Source: Oceanobacillus arenosus (GTDB taxonomy: Bacteria; Bacillota; Bacilli; Bacillales; Amphibacillaceae). From it: DNA of 64,000 nt. Positions 55,690 to 64,000 of this stretch are shown piece by piece; positions within the stretch are counted from its first letter, which is position 1, and every line of letters starts with the position of its first letter. The notes under the pieces were generated by a model. It made no database searches and was not told where the DNA came from. It saw only the letters and a program-made list of their open reading frames with translations. The position numbers were made by a program, and so were the translations under genes. The stretch covers positions 1 to 64,000 of the forward strand of contig NZ_PIOC01000010.1 of assembly GCF_003369575.1 (NCBI RefSeq). Reading direction: 5' to 3'.

Positions 55690-56041
55690 CATTCCAAAAT
55701 ATCCCCCACTCCAATGTTAAAAACGATGTTCATCACTGCAATCTATACAATAGGTGTATTATCAGCATTATATGCAGCACTATTAGCACCTGAAAGAGCG
55801 TTGACGGCAACAATTGCATCAGGGTTAATTAATGGTTTAGCAACCATATTGTTAGTTATTTTTGTTGACCTAAAGGTATCGTACTTGCTGACAACGTTGT
55901 TAATGGAAGAGGTAGTTATCATTCATTAAAAAGTATTTAATAATGATGGTTATATCGAGATTATTCGGGACCATACTTGCACAATTATTGTTTATACCAG
56001 GAGCTAAATATATTGCTTGGTTTACTACGTTTATTGTTTAA
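55690..56041 (+). pseudogene. lipid II flippase Amj, C-terminal remnant
   Basis: Read in pieces, the region gives YTIGVLSALYAALL, SGLINGLATILLVIFVD, then in another frame VADNVVNGRGSYHS-like, and in a third RLFGTILAQLLFIPGAKYIAWF ending FIV at 56041. This is the end of the Amj membrane protein, an alternative lipid II flippase. At least two frameshifts and loss of the N-terminal half make it dead. Short frames at 55480-55690 seem to be debris. Confidence 0.6.
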
Positions 56042-56060
56042 TAGTTATTCCACTAACTGG

Positions 56061-56092
56061 TGCATTACTTGAACAGAAGTAATGCAATTTTT
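56061..56092 (+). terminator. terminator behind the Amj remnant
   Basis: TGCATTACTT and AAGTAATGCA form a perfect 10-bp stem with a 6-base loop, followed by ATTTTTC. Confidence 0.8.
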
Positions 56093-56280
56093 CTTGTTCA
56101 AGTAAATGGAAGAATAGTTTAATAGCACTCACAAAGTATTTTGTATTTACTGTATAATATAATGAGAAATAAATACTATACAAAAGGACATGGAAATTTA
56201 GTGGTAATATCAATATTCTATGTTAACATTCCGAGATTTTTAGAATTAATAAAATGAAACTATTATAGGAGAGTCCTAAA

Positions 56281-57252
56281 ATGAAAAAGAAAATGAACTA
56301 TTTAATCTTACTTTTAACGATCATCTTTATGGTTGGTTGTACAAACGTAGAAGATGCATCCAATACAGATGTAGAAACAGTTCCACAAGAATTAACCACA
56401 GTTGAAACAAATAAAAATAATGAAAATGAAAAAGAAGAAACTACCACTTCGGTTGTTGATGAACCAGCAGCAGAGGAAACGTCGAGTGTTCCGGTTGCGG
56501 TGGAAACACCGACCCAACCAAATGATGAACTGTTCTCAGGATACGAACTTATTGAAGTTGATGGTGGTGATTTGTCTGGTTATCGTCAACCTAACGTCGT
56601 CGTTGACATTGGTTATGGGGACCGTGAATATTGGGCCTTTACGAATGAACATGGGCAACTGGTACGTGTCATTGCTGACGAAATCATTCTGCAAGATGAC
56701 AATAATGAACCTGTAACATCGTCTGGCAGATACTATTCTGATGAGGCAAAGGTTCCTGGTGTAGAAAGTGACGTTTTAGATGAGGGACATATCATTGCTG
56801 ATTCTCTCGGAGGGGTATCGAATGCTTATAATATTACCCCACAAGATAGTACGCTCAACCGTCATGGTGATGTAGCTTATATGGAAGACGCAATCCGTAG
56901 TGCAGGTGGAGCTACTAATTTTGAAGCAATTATTACATATCCGAACACGGAAACGCAGATTCCTTCAAGTTATCAGTATACCTATACTTTAATGGGTAAC
57001 GAGATTGTTGATACATTTGACAATGTGAACCCTGATGAAGTAAACGAATCACTCGGTTTAACAGGCAGTGAGCCTTCTGGTTCAACCAGTTCAAACACAA
57101 GCGGTGATATTTCTAGTGTTGATACAAACGGTAATGGACAGGTGACGATTAAAGAAGCAGAAGCAGCAGGTTTTAGTATGCCAATAACGAGTGACCATTG
57201 GTTATACCCATATATGGACGACCGTGATAACGATGGTATGGTAGGGGAGTAA
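56281..57252 (+). CDS. secreted lipoprotein with non-specific nuclease and Excalibur-like domains
   Basis: A 323-residue lipoprotein. The signal MNYLILLLTIIFMVGC places the lipid-bearing Cys at 20, and an acidic Thr/Glu/Pro-rich linker follows to about 85. The DNA/RNA non-specific endonuclease-like domain has the catalytic DEGHIIADSLGG and downstream NITPQDSTLNRHG (metal-binding Asn), as in the DRGH-type family with Glu replacing Arg. A Ser/Gly linker leads to a C-terminal Ca-binding Excalibur-like stretch (DTNGNGQVTIKEAE ... DDRDNDGMVG). AGGAGAG precedes the ATG. It may take up or degrade extracellular DNA. Confidence 0.82.
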   Translation: MKKKMNYLILLLTIIFMVGCTNVEDASNTDVETVPQELTTVETNKNNENEKEETTTSVVDEPAAEETSSVPVAVETPTQPNDELFSGYELIEVDGGDLSGYRQPNVVVDIGYGDREYWAFTNEHGQLVRVIADEIILQDDNNEPVTSSGRYYSDEAKVPGVESDVLDEGHIIADSLGGVSNAYNITPQDSTLNRHGDVAYMEDAIRSAGGATNFEAIITYPNTETQIPSSYQYTYTLMGNEIVDTFDNVNPDEVNESLGLTGSEPSGSTSSNTSGDISSVDTNGNGQVTIKEAEAAGFSMPITSDHWLYPYMDDRDNDGMVGE

Positions 57253-57415
57253 AACCCTAGAACTTTGAGGCAAAATGAATGAACGAAAGAATATTTCCCT
57301 CGTTGAACGATTTACTACAATTTGCAAATGGTTGTCTGTGCAGGAACAACTGAAGTTAATGGTCATATCATCTATAAAATTTGTACGATGAGTATATAAT
57401 TATTTTTCACTAACG

Positions 57416-57450
57416 GGTGCATTTCAAAGAAGGAAATGCACCTTTATTTT
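57416..57450 (+). terminator. terminator after the nuclease gene
   Basis: GGTGCATTTC and GAAATGCACC form a perfect 10-bp stem, followed by TTTATTTTTA. The rest of 57253-57625 holds no gene. Confidence 0.8.
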
Positions 57451-57625
57451 TATTTGCTTCAAGTGTTGCTTTGGCCTCAAATCCCAAAACATAGCTGCCT
57501 CAAAAGAGAATAGGATTTCTTTATCGTTCTTTCAGAGTACACCCTGGTTAAACAAATGGAAATGTAGTAATATCAATGCATATGAGTGTTCAAACAGACT
57601 TGTTCAAATAATAGGATGTGAGAAT

Positions 57626-58240
57626 TTGATTTTTGGATATGCGAGAGTTAGTACAAAAGACCAAAATCTAAATCGTCAAATAAAAGAGTTAGAGAATTTT
57701 GGATGTGATCGCATTTATCGAGAAAAGCAATCTGGTAAAAACTTTGATCGCCCTGTTTATAAAGAAATGCGTTCCAAATTGCGATTTGGAGATGTACTAG
57801 TTATTCATGATTTAAGTCGCTTTGGTCGAAACAAAACTGAAATCAAAGAGGAATGGGAAGCACTTATTAAAGAAGAAATTGATATTGTCGTCTTAAATAT
57901 GCCAATTCTTGATACAAGAAAATATAAAGAACTTGAGGGAGTTGGACAGTTAGTTTCCGATTTAGTACTAACACTACTTTCTTGGATGGTTGATGAAGAA
58001 AGAGAACGTATAAGAGCTGCACAGCGAGAGGGTATAGAAATTGCAAAAAAACAAGGGAAGTTTCGTGGCGGCATAAAGAAGTACTATGCGGGTGCTACAG
58101 GTAGAGATAAAGTGGTTTATGATAAAGTGGTGCAATTGTTAGAGCTAGGAACTAGCGTAATGGATATTCATAGAGAGGTTGGAATATCGAGAAATACTAT
58201 ATACAGTATCCAAAGGGAGTTAAAAAAGGATTTAATTTGA
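57626..58240 (+). CDS. serine recombinase (resolvase/invertase)
   Basis: A 204-residue small serine recombinase. FGYARVSTKDQNLNRQ carries the catalytic Ser, VIHDLSRFGRNKTE the conserved Arg pair, and DEERERIRAAQREGI leads into a C-terminal helix-turn-helix (SVMDIHREVGISRNTIYSI). The start is TTG with a GTGAGAA-type site. It sits 68 bp before the Gabija-like genes, and such recombinases are common cargo of defence islands and plasmids. No obvious res or inverted crossover sites were found beside it. Confidence 0.9.
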   Translation: MIFGYARVSTKDQNLNRQIKELENFGCDRIYREKQSGKNFDRPVYKEMRSKLRFGDVLVIHDLSRFGRNKTEIKEEWEALIKEEIDIVVLNMPILDTRKYKELEGVGQLVSDLVLTLLSWMVDEERERIRAAQREGIEIAKKQGKFRGGIKKYYAGATGRDKVVYDKVVQLLELGTSVMDIHREVGISRNTIYSIQRELKKDLI

Positions 58241-58308
58241 TTTCCGACATCCGAACTTAATTACAAAGAAATCTAGATTTAAGATTCTATGAAAAGGGGT
58301 AGTGAAAA

Positions 58309-60078
58309 TTGATTATATCTAAAGCGAAAGTTTATGGTTATAGAAATCTAAAGGATATTGAAATCAATCTAAATAGACTAGCAATCTTCATTGGAGATAA
58401 TAACAGTGGTAAAAGTAATTTGTTAAGAGCCATTACACTACCTTTTTTAAATGACGAAATAGGTAAAGTTAGCAAAAATTTAGGGTGGTATGATATAAAT
58501 AATGATTTTAAAAATAACTATTTTGAATTTATAGTTAGCAATTTAGAAAGGATAAGAAAGTCAGAGATAAAGATTGAGGAATTTACCGATGTCATTCCGT
58601 TTGTATCTGTTAAAGTTACCTTCCAACCAGATGGTTCCGATGAATTTTACATTCGTAAATGGAATAACTCTATAGATGAAGCGGAAACATTGTATAAGAT
58701 TGAGTATAAATATTATATAGAGAAACCCATTCAATTATTAGAACATATAAAAAGTATTTTAGTAGATAAAAATGAGGAAGACATAAAAAACATAAAGATG
58801 AATCTTTTGCCTATTGAAATGTTTAAGTATACGGTTATTGTTCCATCTACTAATGAACAGGTAATATTTAATGACTTAATTAATTTTAAATATAACTCAT
58901 TAGCCGCTGAAAGAGATGACTTTTCCAATAAAAATACACAGTTAGGATCTCAAGCATTGGTTAACTTACTACATAATAAATTGGATGATGAACAAAAAGT
59001 AAAAGTTGAAGAATCTTACGGTATTTTTTTTAGTGAATTAAAAGAAATCAGCAATTTAGAGGGTGTACTTAATTGGCAAGAAACATCGGATTTAGAAAAT
59101 GCTAAAGAATTTTTTAATCAAATAACCTTATTGCCTAATATGCCTAGTATTAGTTCTTTATTAAACAATGTTAGATTAGGTGTAGGCGATGAATATCTTT
59201 ATAGTCAAGGGTTAGGTTATAGAAATCTTGTGTATCTATTAGTTATGATGAACTCCATAGAAGTGAATCAAGAATCAGCTTTGAATATATTAACTATCGA
59301 AGAGCCAGAGGCACATCTTAGTGTAAATAACGAAAAGTTACTTGCTAGTTTTATAAATTCAATTTTAAGTACGAGCAAAAAAACACAATTATTTATTTCT
59401 ACCCATAGCTCGCAGTTTTTGAACAAATTAGAGTTAGAGAACGTCACCGTTGTAAAAGAAGGAAAAGCATTTTCTTTAAAGTCTCTGATAAAAACTGATC
59501 ATTTAAATTACTTGGCTAAAAAGCCAAATCTAGATTTCTTGAAATTTTTATTTTCTAGGAGATGCATTTTGGTTGAAGGCCCAAGTGAAGAGATGCTTAT
59601 TAAATCGTATTTAAGTATGCAAGACAGAGAATTAAACGATATTGAGGTTATTTCTTTACATAAAGGCTTTACTACTATGCTAGATATTTGGTTAAAGGTC
59701 AATAGTGGAACATCGCATAGAATAGGTATAATAAGAGATTTTGACAATCAGCCTAACGCTCAACGAAATCATGAAAAGTATAGCGAACAACATGAGAATG
59801 TATTTGTAACTACGACTTCAGAGTATACTTTGGAACCTGAATTTGTAAAAACAGAAGAAAATTTCAGTAAGTTAAAGGCGTATTTCAGTGAAAAGCATAA
59901 TTGGAGAGAAGAAGATATTGAGACTCCTGATGCTTTAGCAAAAAAGTGGCAGGGTGCTAAAACCGATATAATGCTAAAGTTTTGTCAAGATTTTGGTTCG
60001 GAGCAACTTGAAGGTGTAACTTTACCAAAACATATTGCACGAATATTAAACTTCCTGAAAAGTGGTACTAAAGAATGA
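58309..60078 (+). CDS. gajA: OLD-family ATPase-TOPRIM nuclease, GajA-like
   Basis: A 589-residue protein. The ATPase half has Walker A GDNNSGKS (29-36), a signature-like YSQGLGYRNLVYLLVMM, Walker B LNILTIEEPEAHLS and the H-loop LFISTHSSQF. The C-terminal TOPRIM half has RRCILVEGPSEEML (catalytic Glu) and IGIIRDFDNQPN (Asp pair). This is the GajA layout; in Gabija the protein nicks invading DNA when nucleotide levels fall. The start is a TTG behind AAAAGGGG. It overlaps gajB by four bases (ATGA). Confidence 0.87.
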   Translation: MIISKAKVYGYRNLKDIEINLNRLAIFIGDNNSGKSNLLRAITLPFLNDEIGKVSKNLGWYDINNDFKNNYFEFIVSNLERIRKSEIKIEEFTDVIPFVSVKVTFQPDGSDEFYIRKWNNSIDEAETLYKIEYKYYIEKPIQLLEHIKSILVDKNEEDIKNIKMNLLPIEMFKYTVIVPSTNEQVIFNDLINFKYNSLAAERDDFSNKNTQLGSQALVNLLHNKLDDEQKVKVEESYGIFFSELKEISNLEGVLNWQETSDLENAKEFFNQITLLPNMPSISSLLNNVRLGVGDEYLYSQGLGYRNLVYLLVMMNSIEVNQESALNILTIEEPEAHLSVNNEKLLASFINSILSTSKKTQLFISTHSSQFLNKLELENVTVVKEGKAFSLKSLIKTDHLNYLAKKPNLDFLKFLFSRRCILVEGPSEEMLIKSYLSMQDRELNDIEVISLHKGFTTMLDIWLKVNSGTSHRIGIIRDFDNQPNAQRNHEKYSEQHENVFVTTTSEYTLEPEFVKTEENFSKLKAYFSEKHNWREEDIETPDALAKKWQGAKTDIMLKFCQDFGSEQLEGVTLPKHIARILNFLKSGTKE

Positions 60079-61418
60079 AGTTATTAGTTGCTGGTGCCGG
60101 GGCGGGAAAAACAACTTCAATGGCAGAAGAAGTTCTTTCAAGATATAGGGAAGTTGAGGATGGTAAAATAATCTATGTCATCACTTATACTAATGCCGCA
60201 AGAGATCAAATAAGAAACAAAATTATTGAGCAGCATGGCGACATTCCGAGACAAGTTAAAGTGGAGACATCACATGTCTTTTTGTTGCAGGAGTTAGTAT
60301 TTCCTTTTTATCATTTATTGTATGATCAAAGGTATTCTTCTGTATCGGCTATCAATTTACCAGATAATCAAGGTTATAGAGCAAAAAAATTAAAAGAATT
60401 AAGAGAAGGAAATATTGTGCATGTCCAGGAAGTTACAAATATTTCTAGTCACGTTCTATACGGAAAAAGTAATGATAAAAAATTAATTAAAGAAAAAAGA
60501 AAGAGAATAATATCCATTATTGGAAATTACCTAGATTCAATTTTTATAGATGAAGCGCAAGATATTGATAAATATTTATCAAAAATTATTGATGTATTTC
60601 ATACCAATGGTTTTTACTTACATTTAGTTGGAGACCCGAAACAAGATTTAAGAGCACGGAATGAGTTCAGAAGGTTACTTGGGAAGTATCCTCAATTTGT
60701 AAAATATAAAAAAGAAAACCATAGATGCCCAATTTCGCATGTGAAGTTGTCTAATAAATATATTATTGAACAAGAAAAACAAGAGTGGCAAACTGAAGAA
60801 GTTGGTGTGTTAAAGTATTTTTATGAAAACGATATTAATTTAGACGAGTTTATAAAAGATGGAACCTGGGATTATATTTATATCTATCAAAAAAATGAAA
60901 GATTTATCACTGATACTAATGATGTGAATGCTCACGAAGACTTGTTAGATTATGAATTAAAAATGCTAATAAAGAGAACAAATGCAGAAGATAATCATAT
61001 TGATAAAATAACTTTTATTTTACATAGATTAATAAAGAAAAATTTAACGACAAAAAACAACTGGAGTATCATAAATAAAGTAGGTGAAATCCTATCATTA
61101 CAACTAACGAAGCAAGATAAAGCTAGACTATATGAAGCATTAGAGGCAAACAAAGAAGCCACCAAAACAGAGGGAATAGTAGTGAATTCTATTGATAAAG
61201 TAAAAGGGTTAGAAGGGAATTGCTGTTTATTCATCTTAACAACAGAACTTTCTGAATACTTTTTCCTAAATAAGATTGAACTGAATAAAATGATGAATTA
61301 TCTATATGTTGCTTTGACAAGATCAAAAAAGGAACTAATTATATTAATAACAACGGAAGTTGAAGAAAAATATGGGCGTGAATGGATTAATAATAAGTTT
61401 AAACAATTATTAAAATAG
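60075..61418 (+). CDS. gajB: UvrD-like helicase, GajB-like
   Basis: A 447-residue superfamily 1 helicase. Walker A is AGAGAGKTTSM (6-16), motif Ia ITYTNAARDQIRNKI, motif II SIFIDEAQDIDKY, motif III LVGDPKQDLRA, motif IV-like ENHRCPISH, motif V region VNSIDKVKGLEG and motif VI YVALTRSKKELIIL. It is a compact UvrD/Rep-type enzyme, as for GajB. Overlap with gajA and lack of other genes in the transcript support a two-gene Gabija system. The 330 bp that follow are gene-free. Confidence 0.87.
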   Translation: MKLLVAGAGAGKTTSMAEEVLSRYREVEDGKIIYVITYTNAARDQIRNKIIEQHGDIPRQVKVETSHVFLLQELVFPFYHLLYDQRYSSVSAINLPDNQGYRAKKLKELREGNIVHVQEVTNISSHVLYGKSNDKKLIKEKRKRIISIIGNYLDSIFIDEAQDIDKYLSKIIDVFHTNGFYLHLVGDPKQDLRARNEFRRLLGKYPQFVKYKKENHRCPISHVKLSNKYIIEQEKQEWQTEEVGVLKYFYENDINLDEFIKDGTWDYIYIYQKNERFITDTNDVNAHEDLLDYELKMLIKRTNAEDNHIDKITFILHRLIKKNLTTKNNWSIINKVGEILSLQLTKQDKARLYEALEANKEATKTEGIVVNSIDKVKGLEGNCCLFILTTELSEYFFLNKIELNKMMNYLYVALTRSKKELIILITTEVEEKYGREWINNKFKQLLK

Positions 61419-61746
61419 TAGACGTATCGTGTGAAAGTCTGATAGTTTACTTAATAAAATATTTTAGTCCAACCTTTGAAAGATAGGGCACAAAAGATTA
61501 TTCCAACTTTTTTATAGCTGACAAAAGCATAGCTGACTTGTGATTAAAGAAGCACGGAAAACTTGCTACATCGAATTTACTTATTATCATTTCTATAAAA
61601 TCCTCCAGTTATTGCTGTTCTACTTAGTAACTTGTGATATTTCTACTAGAAATCCATGTGATTTAAAGGTAAAAAAACTTATACAACAGCTAATCCATGT
61701 ATATTATAGATGAAGGAAATTTGGTCTACCAAAAAATGTTAAATAT

Positions 61747-62703
61747 TTGTTCATTTGTGCGGCAAGAGAGAGTGAATCAATATATCTTAGTGAAGGCCAA
61801 TTTTATAAAGAAGCTTTATTATATGGGGGGATTCCTTTGAATAGTCTTGCAATTGATTTACTAGTTAAAGCAGCGGAGAAGCAAATAGAATTAGAAAATA
61901 AGCCTGCCTGGAAGAATGAGCTAATACCTAAGGCACCTCCTGTCCTCTGGTTTGGAGACACAGAAATAGATAAGCCAAAAATTATAACTATTGGTGCTAA
62001 TCCATCACGTGAAGAATTTTTAAATCATCATAAAAAAGATGCTTGAATACTAATAGCGAAAAACAAAAATAACAAACTTACATACCTTTCTAAACCACGA
62101 TTTAGAGCATTAAAGGATAATGAGACAAACAATGATGTTATAAAGAATAATATACTTCAAAATGAAATAATAAATAGCTACAACAGGTATTTTTCAAAAG
62201 AGGGTAACCCATATATAAATTGGTTTGGTAAATCAGAAGGCTATAAAGTTGAAGCTTTTATAAATGGTTTAGGCGCTTCATTTTACCCAAACACTAAGTA
62301 TAAATACACTGGTATTCATTTGGATTTATTCCCATTTCCAACAATATCCAACTCCAAGGAGGTTTATAGTTTTGTAACCAAAGATTTGTTTAATGGTTGG
62401 GCACAAAGTTTTTTACAGAAATTAATAGATGTTGTAGCTTCCGAACCATCAATAATTGTGAGCTTTGGTAGGACAAATTTTAAATATTTAAAGCAACTTT
62501 TCCCAAATGATGCTGTCATAAATAAAAGTAAGAAGCGGTATCACATTAATAAAAATGGAGAACAAAAAATAACTACCTACTGGTTAGGTAATTTTAATAA
62601 ACATAAATTAATAGGATTATCAGTAAATCTTGGTGATCCACGCAACTTTTCAACTAGTAACCTAAATGAACTAGGCAAGGATATCGCGAAAGAAATATAT
62701 TAA
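61747..62703 (+). pseudogene. uracil-DNA-glycosylase-like protein with in-frame TGA
   Basis: One frame is open from 61747 to 62703 except for a single TGA at about 62044. Before it, IITIGANPSREEFLNHHKKDA includes the GxNPS loop of UDG-like folds. After it, ILIAKNKNNKLTYLSKPRF, then YTGIHLDLFPFPTISN and IIVSFGRTNFKYLKQLF (second UDG-like motif), runs to a normal end. A Trp codon (TGG to TGA) would restore about 318 residues. The start is unclear (TTG at 61747 or upstream). It may be a DNA-repair or defence gene recently killed. Confidence 0.55.
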
Positions 62704-62993
62704 GTTTTGTATCGTCAATAAACACCATCACTTTGTAAAAAACAACATACAAAATCAACATAAAGTACAGTATAATAGTACAATGAGTTAACTATCAATA
62801 AGATAGATTTGATTTAGGATATAGATTACTGTTGTAATGCATTTATACCTTATAATCTTAATCAATAAAAATTTTTGACATTTAATATCGTTGTACATAT
62901 ATTGGAGTAACCTTTATTTCACAAATATAATTTGTCTTTCTATGGATTAGGTAGGATAGAACATAAAGCATTTCAAATAAGGAGATAGAAGCA

Positions 62994-64000
62994 ATGGTTA
63001 AAAAAGAAGAACAAAATGATATAATTCAATATTTATTACCACAGCTAACAACCATTGGTATAAATATAAATCAAGTTAAAGTGGACGTAACAACCGAGAA
63101 TACAGGTAACAAGAGAGGGGACGTATGGGTTTCAAGATTAGAACAAAAAGATAAAAAGTTTGAAGAAAACATTATATGTTTAATTGAGGCAAAGCATAAA
63201 AAATGTAATATAGGTGATATGGATTGGCGCGATGCCATGAAACAGGGGAAAGAAAAATCAATTAAGCAAAATTTAAATTATTATATAGTAACAAACTGTT
63301 TAAATGAAGTTCGATATTATAATTCACATAATGATGAAGAGATCACACTAGACGGAAAAATATTAACCAATTTTGTTGGTTTAGATGTATTAATAAAGAT
63401 ACAGTCACAAGTAAATATCGATAATTCAGATGTAGCACATAAGGTTAATAAAAATGTAATAGAATTTACAGAAGCTGAGTTTCGAAGAAGCTTAAGAGAG
63501 TTGGAACATATCTATCGTTCTGCTGGGATTAAAAAAGGAGACGAAAGAATAGATCCAACAGTAAGTTTTGTTGTTTTAAAATATATTTCGGAAAAAGAAG
63601 CTGAAAGTAGGACACTAAGCCGGGTAATCCAGTTATGGGATGATTTTAGTAGGATTGTTGATGGAACAGAAACAAGGGATTTAAGTTCTGAGTTTATAAC
63701 AACTGTTTCCCAAATTTGGGGCAATGATAGCCCGCATAGAGATAATCAATATAAAGATTTTAAAAATCTTGTGAATTTTCCAGCGAAACTAAAACATAAT
63801 CATTATTCTGAAATTTATAAAGAACTTAATTCTTATCATTTTCACGGTGGGGCAAAATTTGATTTATTTGGTACAATCTATGAAGAGTATGCTACGCAAT
63901 CAAAGAAAAAGGAATTTGGGGAATTTTATACCAGAAGGCATATCACTAATATGATTGCGAAGCTCCTATTAAGAAACGAAAGGCAATTTAGAAATTTAAA
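62994..64000 (+). CDS. restriction-modification protein: nuclease plus N6-methyltransferase, partial
   Basis: The frame is open to the window edge (335 codons shown). AAGGAGA precedes the ATG. The N-terminal third has RGDVWVSRL (Asp43) and IICLIEAKHKK (Glu65, Lys67), a PD-(D/E)XK site like that of type I/IIG restriction proteins. From about residue 290, AKFDLFGTIYEEYATQSKKKEFGEFYTRRHITNMIAKLL is the start of an N6-adenine methyltransferase domain (usual GxFYTPR). I expect a NPPY motif and a specificity domain beyond the window. It is most likely a type IIG-like or BREX/DISARM-type enzyme. Confidence 0.75.
   Translation, partial: MVKKEEQNDIIQYLLPQLTTIGININQVKVDVTTENTGNKRGDVWVSRLEQKDKKFEENIICLIEAKHKKCNIGDMDWRDAMKQGKEKSIKQNLNYYIVTNCLNEVRYYNSHNDEEITLDGKILTNFVGLDVLIKIQSQVNIDNSDVAHKVNKNVIEFTEAEFRRSLRELEHIYRSAGIKKGDERIDPTVSFVVLKYISEKEAESRTLSRVIQLWDDFSRIVDGTETRDLSSEFITTVSQIWGNDSPHRDNQYKDFKNLVNFPAKLKHNHYSEIYKELNSYHFHGGAKFDLFGTIYEEYATQSKKKEFGEFYTRRHITNMIAKLLLRNERQFRNL

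Noticed and set aside
54499-62703. UGA read as tryptophan or another recoding in this element
   Set aside because: The two TGA sites fall where different residues are expected and the intact neighbouring genes end normally with TGA (for example 53631, 58240).

Overview
The window reads as chromosome of a low-GC, endospore-forming Gram-positive of the Bacillaceae (Oceanobacillus/Lentibacillus/Virgibacillus-like; the genus is an inference). Pointers are the gene order thiL-tsaE-tsaB-rimI-tsaD ... ABC-F ... rex ... ydiL-groES-groEL, which matches the ydiA-ydiL/groE region of Bacillus subtilis as I remember it, a canonical CIRCE, a sporulation diadenylate cyclase, a spore-type GH18 remnant, and AAGGAGG-type ribosome sites.

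Region 1 (1-24.1 kb) is the conserved backbone. It holds the end of a 5S rRNA, two tRNAs, the t6A-modification cluster, a RodA-type protein, ABC-F, rex and groESL. Between tsaD and the ABC-F gene sits about 13.9 kb of accessory genes. These include an azoreductase-like flavoprotein, an Spx-family protein, CdaS, a GH18 pseudogene carrying a 184-bp palindromic element with 8-bp target duplications, a ferredoxin, a GMC oxidoreductase and a quinone/catechol-detoxification (mhq-like) cluster. That cluster has three tandem ring-cleaving dioxygenases, a frameshifted flavin reductase and a truncated mhqD. Two matching TTAATTAA-N7-TTAATTAA palindromes precede the azoreductase and the nitroreductase and suggest one shared regulator.

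Region 2 (24.1-29.3 kb) begins with a tyrosine integrase, a CI-like repressor and an excisionase-like gene directly behind groEL. It then decays into small membrane and lipoprotein pseudogenes. Region 3 (29.5-37.1 kb) has a three-gene ABC transporter, small membrane proteins and an ECF sigma/anti-sigma pair.

Region 4 (37.1-49.2 kb) looks like an integrated replicon. It contains a D5/P4-type primase-helicase followed by a GTGACA iteron array, a second GGAAC repeat array, and two diverged copies (about 0.85-1.1 kb) of a GC-rich sequence with no conserved reading frame but conserved base-pairing. Each copy is followed by a stretch dense in the octamer ATACGCAT. These two RNA-plus-array cassettes are the most unusual part of the window.

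Region 5 (49.9-64 kb) is a defence island: an orphan PD-(D/E)XK protein, an HTH/ImmA-IrrE/PIN operon, a broken yolD, a secreted nuclease lipoprotein, a serine recombinase, a Gabija-like GajA/GajB pair, a UDG-like gene with an in-frame stop, and the start of a nuclease-methyltransferase protein that runs off the window.
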